From: Harmonia axyridis
Taxonomy: Eukaryota > Arthropoda > Insecta > Coleoptera > Coccinellidae
DNA length: 64,000 bases
Assembly (NCBI RefSeq): GCF_914767665.1
Contig: NC_059506.1
Coordinates: 21,491,825-21,555,824 of the forward strand
Direction of reading: 5' to 3'
Of the stretch, positions 22,800-33,840 are shown piece by piece. How positions within the stretch are numbered: position 1 is the stretch's first letter; every line of letters begins with the position of its first letter. Both the position numbers and the translations under genes were made by a program. The notes under the pieces were generated by a model. The model was given only the letters and a program-made list of their open reading frames with translations. It had not been told where the DNA came from and did not search any database.

Positions 22800-23312
22800 A
22801 GAGTAATGAACATAGGTAGAAGGGCATATGTCATTGTCAGTAAGCAAATTTTGTCCCCAACATGAACTATCAAATTTGGCATGAAGCGCGCGGAAATGAA
22901 AACATATAAGTGATATACGATATTTCACTCAATTCGCCAGTTTTTCCACAAAGAACTCACTTCTTATGTGCCATAGTAAATCAACGTTTTATATTAACTC
23001 AAAATATATTGAAATAAATACCTATATATCTGAAATTGAGAAAACAATCTTCAAGCGCGCCAAACGACGTGAAACAAAAGATGACACTAGGACAGCAGAA
23101 TTTGTCAAAACTTGGATTTCAGCAGGTAGATACAGAAAATGATAAATATTCTGCTAATTATAAATTTGACAATAAGGAAAAATATCAGATTCCAAATTTG
23201 CATATTCAATCGAGAATCACTCAAATAAAATATTTCATTCAATATAATATACATTCAGAACGATATAGTAAAATTGTGGATTTGAAAATGTATCATAATC
23301 CGACAACGTAAT
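22800..23312 (+). repeat. Dispersed repeat R, copy 2 (uninterrupted)
   Basis: It aligns to 20925-21349 plus 22226-22262. Relative to copy 1 it has a 35-bp longer middle around 23100 and no insertion near 23270. Both copies end at ACAACGTAA. Confidence 0.7.
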
Positions 23313-23493
23313 CTAACCATGTCGGGGACGTGAAAAAATTGTGTACACTCCTTCTAGCTATGGTTATTACTCTATGATATATTCCCAGATGTCTGCTACT
23401 CTCCTATCATGTGCCAATGACAATGTCAAAGGTCAATATGTTGCTGTATCGGCTGAAAAAACGCACAACTCATATTCTGTTATAGCGATTATA

Positions 23494-24152
23494 CAGGGTG
23501 GCCTTTGAAAAGAAAACAGACGAGATTACAGACGAAATAAAGTTTTTCGATAGAAATGCTCGGACAGGTCGATTTCTGTTTCGAGGGGAACAACTTAAGA
23601 TGTAGGTTACGGACGCATAGCGCTTCAACCCTTGCTGCTACAACCCCCACCCCCAATTTTTGAATGGGGAAGATGGGGTGAGTGATACCTCAATTTAAAG
23701 GTATTTTTATACTGATTTCAGCACAGTAATTGTTTTTCATTTTATGCATTAGTCCTCGAAATATTCATGCGTTAGTTAGTTAGGAAGGAAGCCACAGTCA
23801 TGGTTGTTTTGAAGCTCAAAATGTCGATTACTACAAGTGCCATGAAAACACCACTTCATTTTAAAATACTTAGTTAAGAATATTTCGAGAACTAATGCAT
23901 AAAATGAAAAAACAATTACTGTGCTGAAATCAGTATAAAAATACCTTTCAAATGAGGTATCACTCACCCCATCTTCCCTATTCAAAATTTTGGGGTGAGG
24001 GTTGTAGTAGCAAGGGTTGAAGCGCTATGCGTCCGTAACCTACATCTTAAGTTGTCCCCCTCGAAACAGAAATCGACCTGTCCGAGCATTTCTATCGAAA
24101 AACTTTATTTCGTCTGTAATCTCGTCTGTTTCGTTTTCAAATGGCCACCCTG
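23494..24152. mobile_element. Foldback MITE, 659 bp (TIR CAGGGTGGCC), TA duplication
   Basis: Left end CAGGGTGGCCTTTGAAAAG and right end TTTTCAAATGGCCACCCTG are flanked by TA. Arms of about 280 bp pair almost completely, for example GGTCGATTTCTGTTTCGAGG with its complement near 24065. Non-coding. Confidence 0.85.
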
Positions 24153-24199
24153 TATTCATTCTATGCAATGAAAGAATACTCGAGATATTAAGACGTAAA

Positions 24200-24490
24200 G
24201 ATCTTCTTTAACTTTCTCCTTAGAGATTTCAACGATGAATAAGACGCAAATCTCCCGGAAGGGTGTAAAGAAGGAGGAAGCAACATCAAAGAAAGTGAGA
24301 ACTCCATAAAAGACGACCTGACGGGCAAAAACCCCGCGCCGAATATCAACACAGCATCACACAACGGTGGAAAACCGAACAAACTTATCGCGGAAAACTG
24401 TCAACAGATTATGAAAGTTAATCCTCGGCGAAGTAAGCTGTTTGCCCGGCAAACCCTTCTTCTCCCTTTCCGTCATGAATAAAAACGGAT
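24200..24490. promoter_or_regulatory. GC-richer unique stretch, candidate intronic element
   Basis: Contains GACGGGCAAAAACCCCGCGC and CTTATCGCGGAAAACTG. It has no repeat partner in the window and no protein signature. It separates the foldback MITE from the mariner element. Confidence 0.2.
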
Positions 24491-24817
24491 CGAATTCAAT
24501 TTGAAAATACGAGGGCTACTTTTTATGTATTGAGAACTGGCAACACTGATATTGCCAGGTGAAATCTGATATTGACATCGTAAAATCTTACATTTTTTGT
24601 GTTGTAAGTACTCATGATGTTTTGAGGTACGAGCACATTTTTTTTTATTTACAGTAAATTGAAAATTTCATCTCTGCCAAAATATGGAATTAACTCGAGC
24701 TATGAAAATTTTGACTTTCGACGTGGTCTAACTTGAAAAAAATGCATCTATTAACTAAATTCAACTTTTGGCGATGCACACCATTTAAAGTCACTGTATA
24801 TCGCTGGTATACTCAAT

Positions 24818-24949
24818 GGACTAGTTTAGTGATGTTGATAATACTATATTTGACACGATAGAATCAAAATCCATCAATAAATGACTGAGAAATAGATTAT
24901 TTAAAGTAACGTATTTTAGCGCGGAACGTCTTTGGTCTGTGACGTCACG
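24818..24949 (+). mobile_element. ISL2EU-like terminal fragment
   Basis: GGACTAGTTTAGTGATGTTG to GTCTGTGACGTCAC matches one end of the family, then stops abruptly and mariner sequence resumes. It is a separate insertion whose remainder was deleted together with the middle of the mariner. Confidence 0.75.
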
Positions 24950-25096
24950 TAGTTCGTTCTCGAAGCTTCAAGAAGCAAATGGTGGCGTCTTTCTTCACGA
25001 AAACTGGTCATGTGGCAATTGTGGCTCTTGAAAATCAAAAGACCTTTTATGCAGAGTAGTATGAAACTACTTGTTCGCTTGAAGTTTTCGGTAAAT

Positions 25097-25979
25097 GGAC
25101 TAGTTTTCATTTTTTTGTTAAGGATTAATTCAAAAAATTTAAATAAAATGAAACAAAAATGTAGAAGAATCATCGAAATATCTCTAGAAATGAAAAAGTT
25201 ATGGGACTTTGAAGTTGCGCTTGGAAGAATAATTTCATAGTACGTGTAAGTGGCGTGACGTCACACACTAGACGACTGGTATTCGCAGAGTGCTTACGAA
25301 TTCATTGGTGTACAATCACTTGTGCCGTTCGTGTCGTGTTTTGTTCGTTACAAAATGGCTGAAATAACTTACTATATACATACATATAAATTACTTTTTT
25401 CTCTTTTTACTTTTTACTCCTCATATAAATATGTTTTGCCATTGATTGACTTCAACAACCAGTACCTACTCAACAAACTGTTTATGAAACGTTTTTTAAA
25501 TAAATCATCGTTATAAGTTGAACCATGATGAAGCAAACTCAAAAGTAGATACTTACTTGAAAAGTTTAACTCCTTTTATTTCAGCACTGACATAAGATGG
25601 ATTTGAAGAAAAAAACTCCATGACTGCGAATATATCTATTTTAGGGAATTGTCACTTTGTCCTTTCACGAAGCCTTCTTCCATTATGGTGACATAAAAAC
25701 AAAACTCGAGTTAAAACTACACTGTACAACTACAAACGGCGCGAGAACCTTGGCGCGGCTAAGTATTCAAACGTAATTTATGGTGTAGCGATCACAGGCA
25801 AGTGCCGTGACGTCACAGACCAAAGACGTTCCGCGCTAAAATACGTAAATTCAAATAATCTATTGCTCAGTCATTTATTGATGGATTTTCAAAATTTTTT
25901 CACTGATTTATCAGTTTTGCTCTATATTTTAATTCTATGGTGTCAAATATAGTATTATCAACATCACTAAACTAGTCCA
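25097..25979 (-). mobile_element. ISL2EU-like element, copy 3
   Basis: GGACTAGTTTTCATTTTT to CTAAACTAGTCC, 883 bp, flanked by AT on both sides. It sits in the mariner transposase frame between EVFGK and RETSPKR. The first exon is present on the minus strand (about 25555-25683) but has lost one base near 25645, so it is frameshifted. Confidence 0.85.
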
Positions 25980-26389
25980 TTGAGAGAAACAAGCCCAAAA
26001 CGATGAATCATCTTGCATCATCACAATGAGAGTTCACACACATCAAATTTAACGAATGAGTATTTGGACACACAGAAATTAACTTAATGGGTCATCCGCC
26101 TCACAGCATCGACTTGGCACCGAATGACTTCTTCATATTCCCAGAAATTGAAAATTAACTTGGTGGACAACGATTTTCATCACCCGAAGATGGGGTTGAG
26201 GCATGTTTTAGAACTACCAACTTCTGATTAGAAAAAATGTTTCGAATAATGGTTCCATCGCATGCGAAAGTGGATAGATCTTAAAGGCCTTTATTTTGAA
26301 AAGCAATAAAAATATTTTGCATCAACATCACCTGGTTATTTCTTGTATTCCCGATACATAAATAGTAACCCTCGTATATATGAAAGTAT

Positions 26390-26760
26390 AAAAGTTGAGG
26401 CTCCGGCTTAGCGTGAAAAAACATTTGCTCTTTCGTTCATCCTCGCTGTTTACCTAATGGCCGGTCGGTTCCCCCACGATTGGGAGTATATTTGAAAAGT
26501 TTTTCTCTGCTTAATTCCTACTGAGGGCGATTTGATGAATGTTCATTAGTTGCGGATGGTAGAGCGGCTTGTGTTTTCGTAGAGGCAATTTTTTAATTTG
26601 TTTTTCGCGTCCGGGGATGCCTTTCCCTATCTACGATTACACAACTAGATGGGAGATAAATCAGAATGAGCGTACGTTGTTCTTCTGTGTCTCGAAATTA
26701 TCGTGTATTGGGTTGGGTCAGAGGCGGACCTTTTTGAATATCAGTTTTTATCTACGACCA
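26390..26760. promoter_or_regulatory. GC-richer unique stretch, candidate intronic element
   Basis: Contains CTAATGGCCGGTCGGTTCCC and CGTCCGGGGATGCC, with no repeat partner. At its right edge CATGGGCGTAGGCAGG followed by G and C runs (26759-26810) resembles the terminus of a hAT-type element, but no opposite end was found. Confidence 0.2.
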
Positions 26761-26868
26761 TGGGCGTAGGCAGGCGGGGGGGATTGGTGGTTCAAACCCC
26801 CCCCATCCCGAAATGTTTAAGATGTCAAAATTTATTAAAACGAAACATCAAGTTAACAGGACTATATA

Positions 26869-28374
26869 CAGGGTGATTCACCGGATTGGCCTATTAGACG
26901 TTTATGGAAAACAAATCATAATTTTGAGCTGAAAATTTGCATATCGGGGTTTGAGACAATGATATTTCTCCCTAAAATATTTTCAGATCTCTAAGATTTC
27001 CGGTTATACCGGAAACAGACTTCTACTTCCTCATTTCGAATGGCACACCTAGTATATTATTGCATCATCAGATAGCTTTTTTGATGGCGATTTCGGCAAT
27101 GTTCCATACCTTGGAAAAAACTCAACGGTTCATGAGTTATTGGGATTCTTATGAAAAAAATGGTGGCGATGAGGACTCACATTTTTTTCAATATTACCGC
27201 AGAAAGAGCTTTTTCCAAAAACTTTTTTTCTTTTTGGATTCCGCAAATACGCAGTATTAAAAAACTGTTTGGGCCAGAAAAGTACAGGGTGTTTATAAGA
27301 GTATCATGAACTTGGTCAACTCAAATTCATCAAAACTCAAGATTTTCGAATGAGAACCTATATTTTTTATTATTTCACTCGATACTACGTTAAAAAATAG
27401 TGGGGGTTACTCAATCAAACCCTGTACCTAAAATGAATACTTTAAGAGTTATCGAGGAAGAACATTAAATGAGGAAAAACCGCTATTTATAACTGTGTGG
27501 AGTAGTCTGCGATTTCCGAAAAACACAGGAAGAAACGAAAATTCGATGTTTTCATGACTAAATTTAACATATCAAGAATTGTAATGAATTATTCGTAATT
27601 GAAAATTGTATTGGTTTATGGATTTCTCAACAATCCCAACGAAAAATTAATTAAAATTCATGAAATGTAAAATTTAGTTATCCAAACATCGAATTTTAGT
27701 TTCCTTCTGTGTTTTCCGGAAGTAACAGACAGTTATTATCACAGTTATATATAGCGGTTTTTCCTCATTCGAATTTCTTCCCCGATAACTCTTGAATTAT
27801 TCATTTTAGGTATAGGGTTTGCTCAAGTAACCCACACTATTTTTGTACGTAGAATCGACTGAAATAATAAAAAAATATAGGTTCTAATTTGAAAATCTTG
27901 AGTTTTCTTGAATTTGAGTTGTCCAAGTTCATGATCCTCTTATAAACACCCTGTACACTTTTGGTCCAAGCCGAAAACAGTCTTATAATGCTACGTATTT
28001 GCGGAATCGAAAAAAAAATTTTTCGAAAAAAGCTTTTTCTGCTGAAATATTCAAAAAAATGTGAGTCCTCATCGCCCCTTTTTTTTTCATAACAATCCCA
28101 ATGAACTCATGAACCGTTGAATTTTCAACCAAGGTATGGCATATTGCCGAAATTGCCATCAAAAAAGCAATCTAATGATGCAATAATATACTGGGTGTGC
28201 CTTTTGAAATAAGGAAGTAGTAGTCTGTTTCCGGTATAACCGGAAGTTTTAGAGATCTAAAAATATTTTAGGGAGAAAGATCATTGTTTCAAACCCCAAT
28301 ATGCAAATTTTCAGCTCAAAATTATGATAAATTTTCCATAAACGTCTAATAGGCCATCCCGGTGAATCACCCTG
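26869..28374. mobile_element. Long palindromic MITE with concentric inner element (27285-27953)
   Basis: Outer ends CAGGGTGATTCACCGG and CCGGTGAATCACCCTG are flanked by TA. Arms of more than 400 bp pair closely. Inside, a second TIR pair, CAGGGTGTTTATAAGAG and CTTATAAACACCCTG (27285-27953), also flanked by TA, is centred within about 3 bp of the outer centre. The middle is palindromic as well. Non-coding. Confidence 0.85.
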
Positions 28375-29451
28375 TATTCGTAAGTATATAGTAATGATAT
28401 TTTCTATCAATTCTAATCATGCATGATGGACTCCACAATTTAACGAATTTTATTCGATCTAATTCAGTATGTTATGGACCTGACCCAGGAATATTCCGCC
28501 AGAGTATTTCTCTTTTGGTTTTTCCTTCTCCTGAAACTCTTTCTTGTAGGTACATTTGCCTATATCACAGAAGGTTCGGGCATTATCTTTCAGCATTTGG
28601 AAGTATTTTTGTAGGATGTGTTCAACCGTGGTAATTTAAACAAAGAAATAATAATATTTTTTTGTATCCTAGTGTTTTTTTTTTCTTTGCTCCATCGATA
28701 ACAACGGTTTATAGGTAATATGTTGACTTCAAATTTGGCTCTAATGAAGTTGATCGTCGATGTTGTGTCCTATTTCGAAAGCAAAGACGGATCTTCCTAG
28801 AGAAAATTTATTGAAGAGTTAGATGATTATTCAAGTACATGTACCTATCGCTTTCGAAATTGATTATGTTCATGAATAAACTCGAATTTTCAAGAAAAAT
28901 TCAGCCCGGAACGCATCGAGTGCTAAAGTGAACTGATTATCTCTACAAACATCTAAATATTCTAAATTATACGGTAAGTTTTATTCATAAACCATTCGTT
29001 TTTGAGAATCCCATTATCAATTGAAGCTCTTATTCTCAAAGCCCAACTATTGAAAAATTTCATGTAAGAGTCCTTTGTTTCTCTTTCAGTTAAACTTAAC
29101 ATGTGAACAGGATATACATAAAAGTATTTTCTATTATTGTAAGAGTGTTATGGTAAGTGATCGTTGAAATATTCTCTATTTTTAAATGGAAACATAACAC
29201 CAACATTCTTTGATGTGAAGTGCCGAAATAGTTAAGATATCAGGGCTTTGTCTGAAGATTTCTTCACAGGATGTTCTAGATTTAAATTTCTTCAGTATTC
29301 TCATTGCTCATTTTCGACTTATGGGAATTGTCCTATTTCGTTAGAGCCACCTTAAAAATCCGAATCATACAATGGATTTGAAATTTGGAAAATAAATCAC
29401 TTTATACATCACATCACTATATACATGAGCTCACAGTACAGTAAACAGAAT

Positions 29452-30332
29452 GGACTAGTTTAGTGATGTTGATAATACTATATTTGACACGATAAAATTA
29501 AAATATAGAGCAAAACTGATAAATCATTGAAAAAATTTTGAAAATCCATCAATAAATGACTGAGAAATAGATTATTTAAATTTACGTATTTTAGCGGGGA
29601 ACGTCTTTGGTCTGTGACGTCACGGCTCTTGCCTGTGGTCGCTACACTATAAATTACGTTCAAATACTTAGCCGCGCCAAGGCTCTCGCGACGTTTGTAG
29701 TTGTACAGTGTAGTTTTAACTCGAGTTTTGTTTTTATGTCACCATAATGGAAGAAGGCTTAGTGAAAGGACAAAGTGACAATTTGCCTAAAATAGATATA
29801 TTCGCAGAGATGGAGTTTTTTCTTCAAATCCATCTTATGTCAGTGCAGAAATAAAAGGAGTTAAACTTTTCAAGTAAGTATCTACTTTTGAGTTTGCTTC
29901 ATCATGGTTTAACTTATAACGATGATTTATTTAAAAAACGTTTCAAAAAGAGTTTGTAGTTGAGTACTGGTTGTTGAAGTCTATCAATGGCAAAACATAT
30001 TTATGTGAGGAGTAAAAAGTGAAAAAAGAAAAAAGTAATTTATATGTATGTATATAGTTAGTTATTTCAGCCATCGTGTAACGAACAAAATATGACACGA
30101 ACGGTACAAGTGATTGTACACCAATGAATTTGTAAGTATCCTGCGAATACCAGTCGTCTAGTGTGTGACGTCACGACACTTACACGTACTATGAAATTAT
30201 TCTTCTAAGCGCAACTTCAAAGTCCCATAACTTTTTCATTTCTAGAGATATTTCAATGATTCTTCCACATTTTTGTTTCATTTTACTTAAATTTTTAGAA
30301 TTGATCCTCAACAAAAAAATGAAAACTAGTCC
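29452..30332 (+). mobile_element. ISL2EU-like element, copy 4, with empty site in the next tandem unit
   Basis: GGACTAGTTTAGTGATG to GAAAACTAGTCC, flanked by AT. Tandem unit 2 reads AAACAGAATTCCATTTT at the equivalent place (about 31697), so one AT of the target was duplicated. The first exon starts at about 29748 but has a premature-stop-prone change (GGCTTAGTG) and a one-base deletion in the T run. Confidence 0.9.
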
Positions 30333-30499
30333 ATTCCATTTTTCATGTAAGTTTTCTATATGATAGTCCAAAGACAATGATTCATCTTTTATCCATCCTG
30401 AAAATTTTGTTTCAGTACTTAGATTGTACACCCCATCAGAGGAATTCTCGCCATAGCGTGATCTATAGCTCGCCTTTCAGTTTCAGAGTTCTAATGAAC

Positions 30500-30768
30500 T
30501 TCAGTATCTTGGACGGCTTCAAAGAGGCTACTTCTTCACTTCTACAAGTTTCTTGTCCAAAGCAGATTTCTCCTTCCCAGAGAATCTGCACTGGTCATTT
30601 TCTGCTAGGCACATTCTTATAATTATGAGATGTTTCCTAAGGCGACAATGCCCTATGAGCAATCCAGTGAGGAGTTGTAGTATATTCCTGCTAAGATCCA
30701 GATACTTATTGAATCTTGCAGTGTCAAAGTTTCGAAGAAACTCCCAATCCAACCCAGAACCCAGAAAG
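30500..30768 (-). pseudogene. LINE RNase H domain fragment, tandem unit 1
   Basis: The minus frame reads WEFLRNFDTARFNKYLDLSR, QLLTGLLIGHCRLRKHL and ENDQCRFSGKEKSALD. The L-LTGLL-GHC-L-HL block and the following C-x-F finger-like segment match the RNase H C-terminal region of insect non-LTR retrotransposons. The reverse transcriptase is absent. Confidence 0.75.
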
Positions 30769-31870
30769 ATTCCGTCAGAGTATTTCTCTTTCGGTTTTCT
30801 CTTTCTCCTGAAACTCTTTCTTGTAGGTACATTTGCCTATATGACAGAAGGTTCGGGCATTATCTTTCAGCATTTTTGTAGGATGTGTTCAACCGTGATA
30901 ATTCAAACAAAGAAATAATAATATTTTTTTGTATCCTAGTGTTTTTTTTTTCTGTCTTTGCTCCATCGATAACAACGGTTTATAGGTAATATGTTGACTT
31001 TAAATTTGGCTCTAATGAAGAGTTGATCGTCGATGTTGTGTCCTATTTCTAAAGCAAAGACGGATCTTCCTAGAGAAAATTTATTGAAGAGTTAGATGAT
31101 TATTCATGTACATGTACCTATCGCTTTCGAAGTTGATTATGTTCATGAATAAACTCGAATTTTCAAGAAAAATTCAGCCCCAAACGCATCGAGTGCTAAA
31201 GTGAACTGATTATCTCTACAAACATCTAAATTATACGGTAAGTTTTATTCATAAACCATTCTTTTTTGAGGATCCCATTATCAATTGAAGCTCTCATTCT
31301 CAAAGCCAAACTATTGAAAAATTTCATGTAATAGTCCTTTGTTTCTCTTTCAGTTAAACTTAACATTTGAACAGGATCTACATAAAAGTATTTTCTATTA
31401 TTGTAAGAGTGTTATGGCAAGTGATCGTTGAAATATTCTCTATTTTTAAATGGAAACATAACACCTACATTCTTTGATGTGAAGTGCCGAAATAGTTAAG
31501 ATATCAGGGCTTTGTCTGAAGATTTCTTCACAGGATGTTCTAGATTTGAATTTCTTCAGTATTCTCATTGCTCATTTTCGACTTATGGAAATTGTCCTAT
31601 TTCGTTAGAGCCACCTTAAAAATCCGAATCATTCACAATGGATTTGAAATTTGGACAATAAATTACTTTAGGAACACACTATAGACACAGTACAGTAAAC
31701 AGAATTCCATTTTTTATGTAAGTTTTCTATGTGATAGTCCAAAGACAATGATTCATCTTTTATCCATCCTAAAAATGTTGTTTCAGTACTTAGATTGTAC
31801 ACCCCAGCAGAGGAATTCTACCTATAGCGTGATCTGTAGCTCGCCTTCCAGTTTCAGAGTTCTAATGAAC

Positions 31871-32139
31871 TCTAGTATCTTGGACGGCTTCAAAGAGGCT
31901 ACTTCTTCAGTTCCACAAGTTTCTTGTCCAAAGCAGATTTCTCCTTCCCAGAGAATCTGCACTGGTCATTTTCTGCTAGATACATTCTTATAATTATGAG
32001 ATGTTTCCTAAGGCGACAATGCCCTGTGAGCAATCCAGTGAGGAGTTGTAGTATATTCCTGCTAAGATCCAGATACTTATTGAATCTTGTAGTGTCAAAG
32101 TTTCGAAGAAACTCCCAATCCAACCCAGAACCCAGAAAG
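31871..32139 (-). pseudogene. LINE RNase H domain fragment, tandem unit 2
   Basis: Nearly identical to the fragment at 30500-30768 (QLLTGLLTGHCRLRKHLIII is kept), as expected from tandem duplication rather than two insertions. A shifted frame continues into PSKILEFIRTLK, the usual end of such proteins. Confidence 0.75.
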
Positions 32140-32461
32140 ATTCCGCCAGACTATTTCTCTTTCGGTTTTCTCCTTCTCCTGAAACTCTTTCTTGTAGGTA
32201 CATTTGCCTTATCCGCAAAAATTTCTATTTCAGTATAACATAATGTTTATTTCATTCATAGTAACTGCATTCGAATATCCAAAGTTGTTTTTGTTAACAA
32301 GAGACAGTTTTTTTTTTACATTTGAAAAGAATCATTGATTCGATTGCTTTAAAGTATAGTCATAGTCATTATAAAGTTTCATGTAATCAAGATTTTGTGC
32401 GGCATCCAGATGTATACTTTTCAGTCGTGGAATAGATTTTGATGTATCATTTACATATGCA

Positions 32462-33383
32462 ATGAACGAAATAATGCCGATTATAGCACCCCGTCGGATA
32501 GGTGCTTATTATAATAAAAATAATCAACAAAAATACAGAAAATTGAGAGTAACTTTCAATAATTCCGTCTTGAATCATAATTTTGCCCCCAAATATCTTG
32601 AAGTTAAACTTGATTCTTCTTTGAATTTCAAGGTTCACTTAAAAAAATTTGTCGAGGAATAATATCCTCCAAAAATTAGCAGGATCTTCATGGGATGCTG
32701 ATGGCAACACTCTTCGTACAGCAGCCTTGGCCTTGGTTTTTTCTGCTGCTGAATACTGTTGTTCTGTTTGGTTCAATAGTGCTCATGTTCATAAAATTGA
32801 TGCACAGCTTAACGTTTCTATGAGAATTATTAGTGGGACTATTGGATCAACTCCTTTAGATTGGTTACCGGTGCTATCACATATAGTTCCGCCTCATATT
32901 CGTAGACAGGTTGCAGTCAAGAAATCTTGGGATACATTTCATTTCTACCCGAACTCATTTCCAATTGTATCCTATTTCCCAGATTCTAGAACTGCTAGAT
33001 TGAAATCACGCAAACCTTTATGGACTAATACCTTCCTTGAATCCAATGAAAGCGACAAGGAAATTTGGCGTTCGGGATGGACTTCTTCTAACGTCTTCAA
33101 CAAAAGTCTTATCGTTGATCCCTCAGAAAAAGTTCAAGGTTTCAATATTCCTAGGAAAATTTGCTGTATTTTAAATCGACTTAGAACTGGTCATGGTCGT
33201 TGTAATAGTACCCTCTTCAAATGGCATTCTATTGATAGCCCACTATGTGAGTGTGGTGTAGAAGAGACCATTGACTACTTGGTGAATGATTGTCCAAATT
33301 ATAAATTTCATGATGGTTTCCAAGCTATCCATCCAGTTTCAGATTATTTTTTAGAATGGGTAGTTAACTTCAAATCGATATAA
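32462..33383 (+). pseudogene. 5'-truncated LINE, reverse-transcriptase C-terminal part
   Basis: Two overlapping frames (32462-32662 and 32649-33383) encode the C-terminal third of a Jockey/R1-like protein: KLRVTFNNSVLNH, APKYLEVKLDSSLNFKVHLK, then RNNILQKLAGSSW, ALALVFSAAEYCCSVWFNSA, HKIDAQLNVSMRIISGTI, TPLDWLPVLSHI and NRLRTGHGRCNSTLFKW. The terminal CECG-x-VNDCP finger has Tyr where His is usual. One frameshift near 32650 kills it. A T-rich tail follows at 33416. It lies on the opposite strand to the RUNX gene, within its large intron. Confidence 0.85.
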
Positions 33384-33384
33384 T

Positions 33385-33830
33385 GAAAACTAATATTGAG
33401 TACTCCTTTCTGCTCCTTTTTTTTTTGTTTTAGGATCCAATTGGAAATTATAGAGTCGTCAACCGAAAAGAGAGGATGAAGTCTATTTCTATTTTCCCGA
33501 CAGATATGACTCCAACCACGAATAGCTAGCTATTCCATAGTCCTTCAACTTGTTCGGTAAAGTTAAGTAGTAAGTAAGCTTTTAACAGGAAATTGAAACC
33601 TACAGGAAACGAGATATTTGCAGAAAATGTTCAAAAAACCGATTTTTGTGAACTTTGACCTTAGTTTGTAATAGTCACGGGAACCCTACCATATGTAGGT
33701 TTTGAGACAACTTTTAGAATGCCCAAATACAAGTTTATAAGGTTTATTCCTAGGTATTTCGAATTCCGAGATGCTTTTGACTAAAATGAGTGGACTACTA
33801 GGACAGTCGGGAGTAATAACAAACATTGAA
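33385..33830. other. LINE 3' region and intron DNA next to the Runt exon donor
   Basis: A T-rich run (33416-33433) and unclassified sequence. No gene recognised. Confidence 0.4.
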
Positions 33831-33840
33831 TTCTACTTAC

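Larger units (their letters stand above)
24684..26290 (+). pseudogene. mariner transposase, fragmented
   Basis: A cut-and-paste transposase of the IS630-Tc1-mariner superfamily (DD34D catalytic triad in functional members). The start MELTRAM and HTH region are followed by stops. The segment around VASFFTKTGHVA corresponds to the stretch after the first catalytic Asp. The LHHHNESSHT segment has Asn where the second Asp is expected (HHDN in active copies), and APNDFF holds the third. Insertions at 24818 and 25097, a deletion and several stops have destroyed it. Confidence 0.85.
24510..26374 (+). mobile_element. mariner element, dead, with two ISL2EU-like insertions
   Basis: Ends CGAGGGCTACTTTTTATGTA and TACATAAATAGTAACCCTCG form imperfect TIRs flanked by TA. 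Inside are pieces of a mariner transposase in order: MELTRAM at 24684, then FDFRRGLT and LNSTFGDA; VASFFTKTGHVAIVALENQK at 24980-25045; HHHNESSHT and LAPNDFFIFPEIEN at 26010-26150. Residues of about 50-185 are missing between the first two pieces. Confidence 0.85.
28493..32215 (-). repeat. 1.37-kb tandem repeat, 2.05 units, with a LINE RNase H tail
   Basis: ATTCCG(T/C)CAGAGTATTTCTC recurs at 28493, 30769 and 32140. The second period is 1371 bp; the first is 2276 bp because ISL2EU-like copy 4 (881 bp plus an AT) is inserted in it. The units are nearly identical over their full length, including GGTTTATAGGTAATATG and TAAACAGAATTCC. The third unit stops after about 75 bp. Each unit carries a minus-strand LINE RNase H fragment. 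Confidence 0.9.
5924..33840 (-). other. 27.9-kb intron of the RUNX gene
   Basis: The donor GTAAGT (33835-33840) and acceptor CAG (5924-5926) delimit a single phase-1 intron between the two Runt-domain exons. It is packed with transposable elements on both strands: Helitron, mariner, ISL2EU-like copies, LINE pieces, foldback MITEs and tandem repeats. Between them are a few GC-richer unique stretches (15150-15600, 20430-20760, 24200-24490, 26390-26760) that could be intronic regulatory DNA. No intact host coding exon was found inside it. Confidence 0.85.

Noticed and set aside
25010..25240. Recurrent ORF ending KKLWDFEVALGRIIS
   Set aside because: It is the terminal region of the ISL2EU-like family read through; the frame crosses the element boundary into mariner DNA in this copy and into other flanks elsewhere.
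30553..30918. Plus-strand ORFs opening MSKADFSFPENLHWSF in the tandem units
   Set aside because: Antisense of the LINE RNase H fragment; conserved between units only because the units are duplicated.
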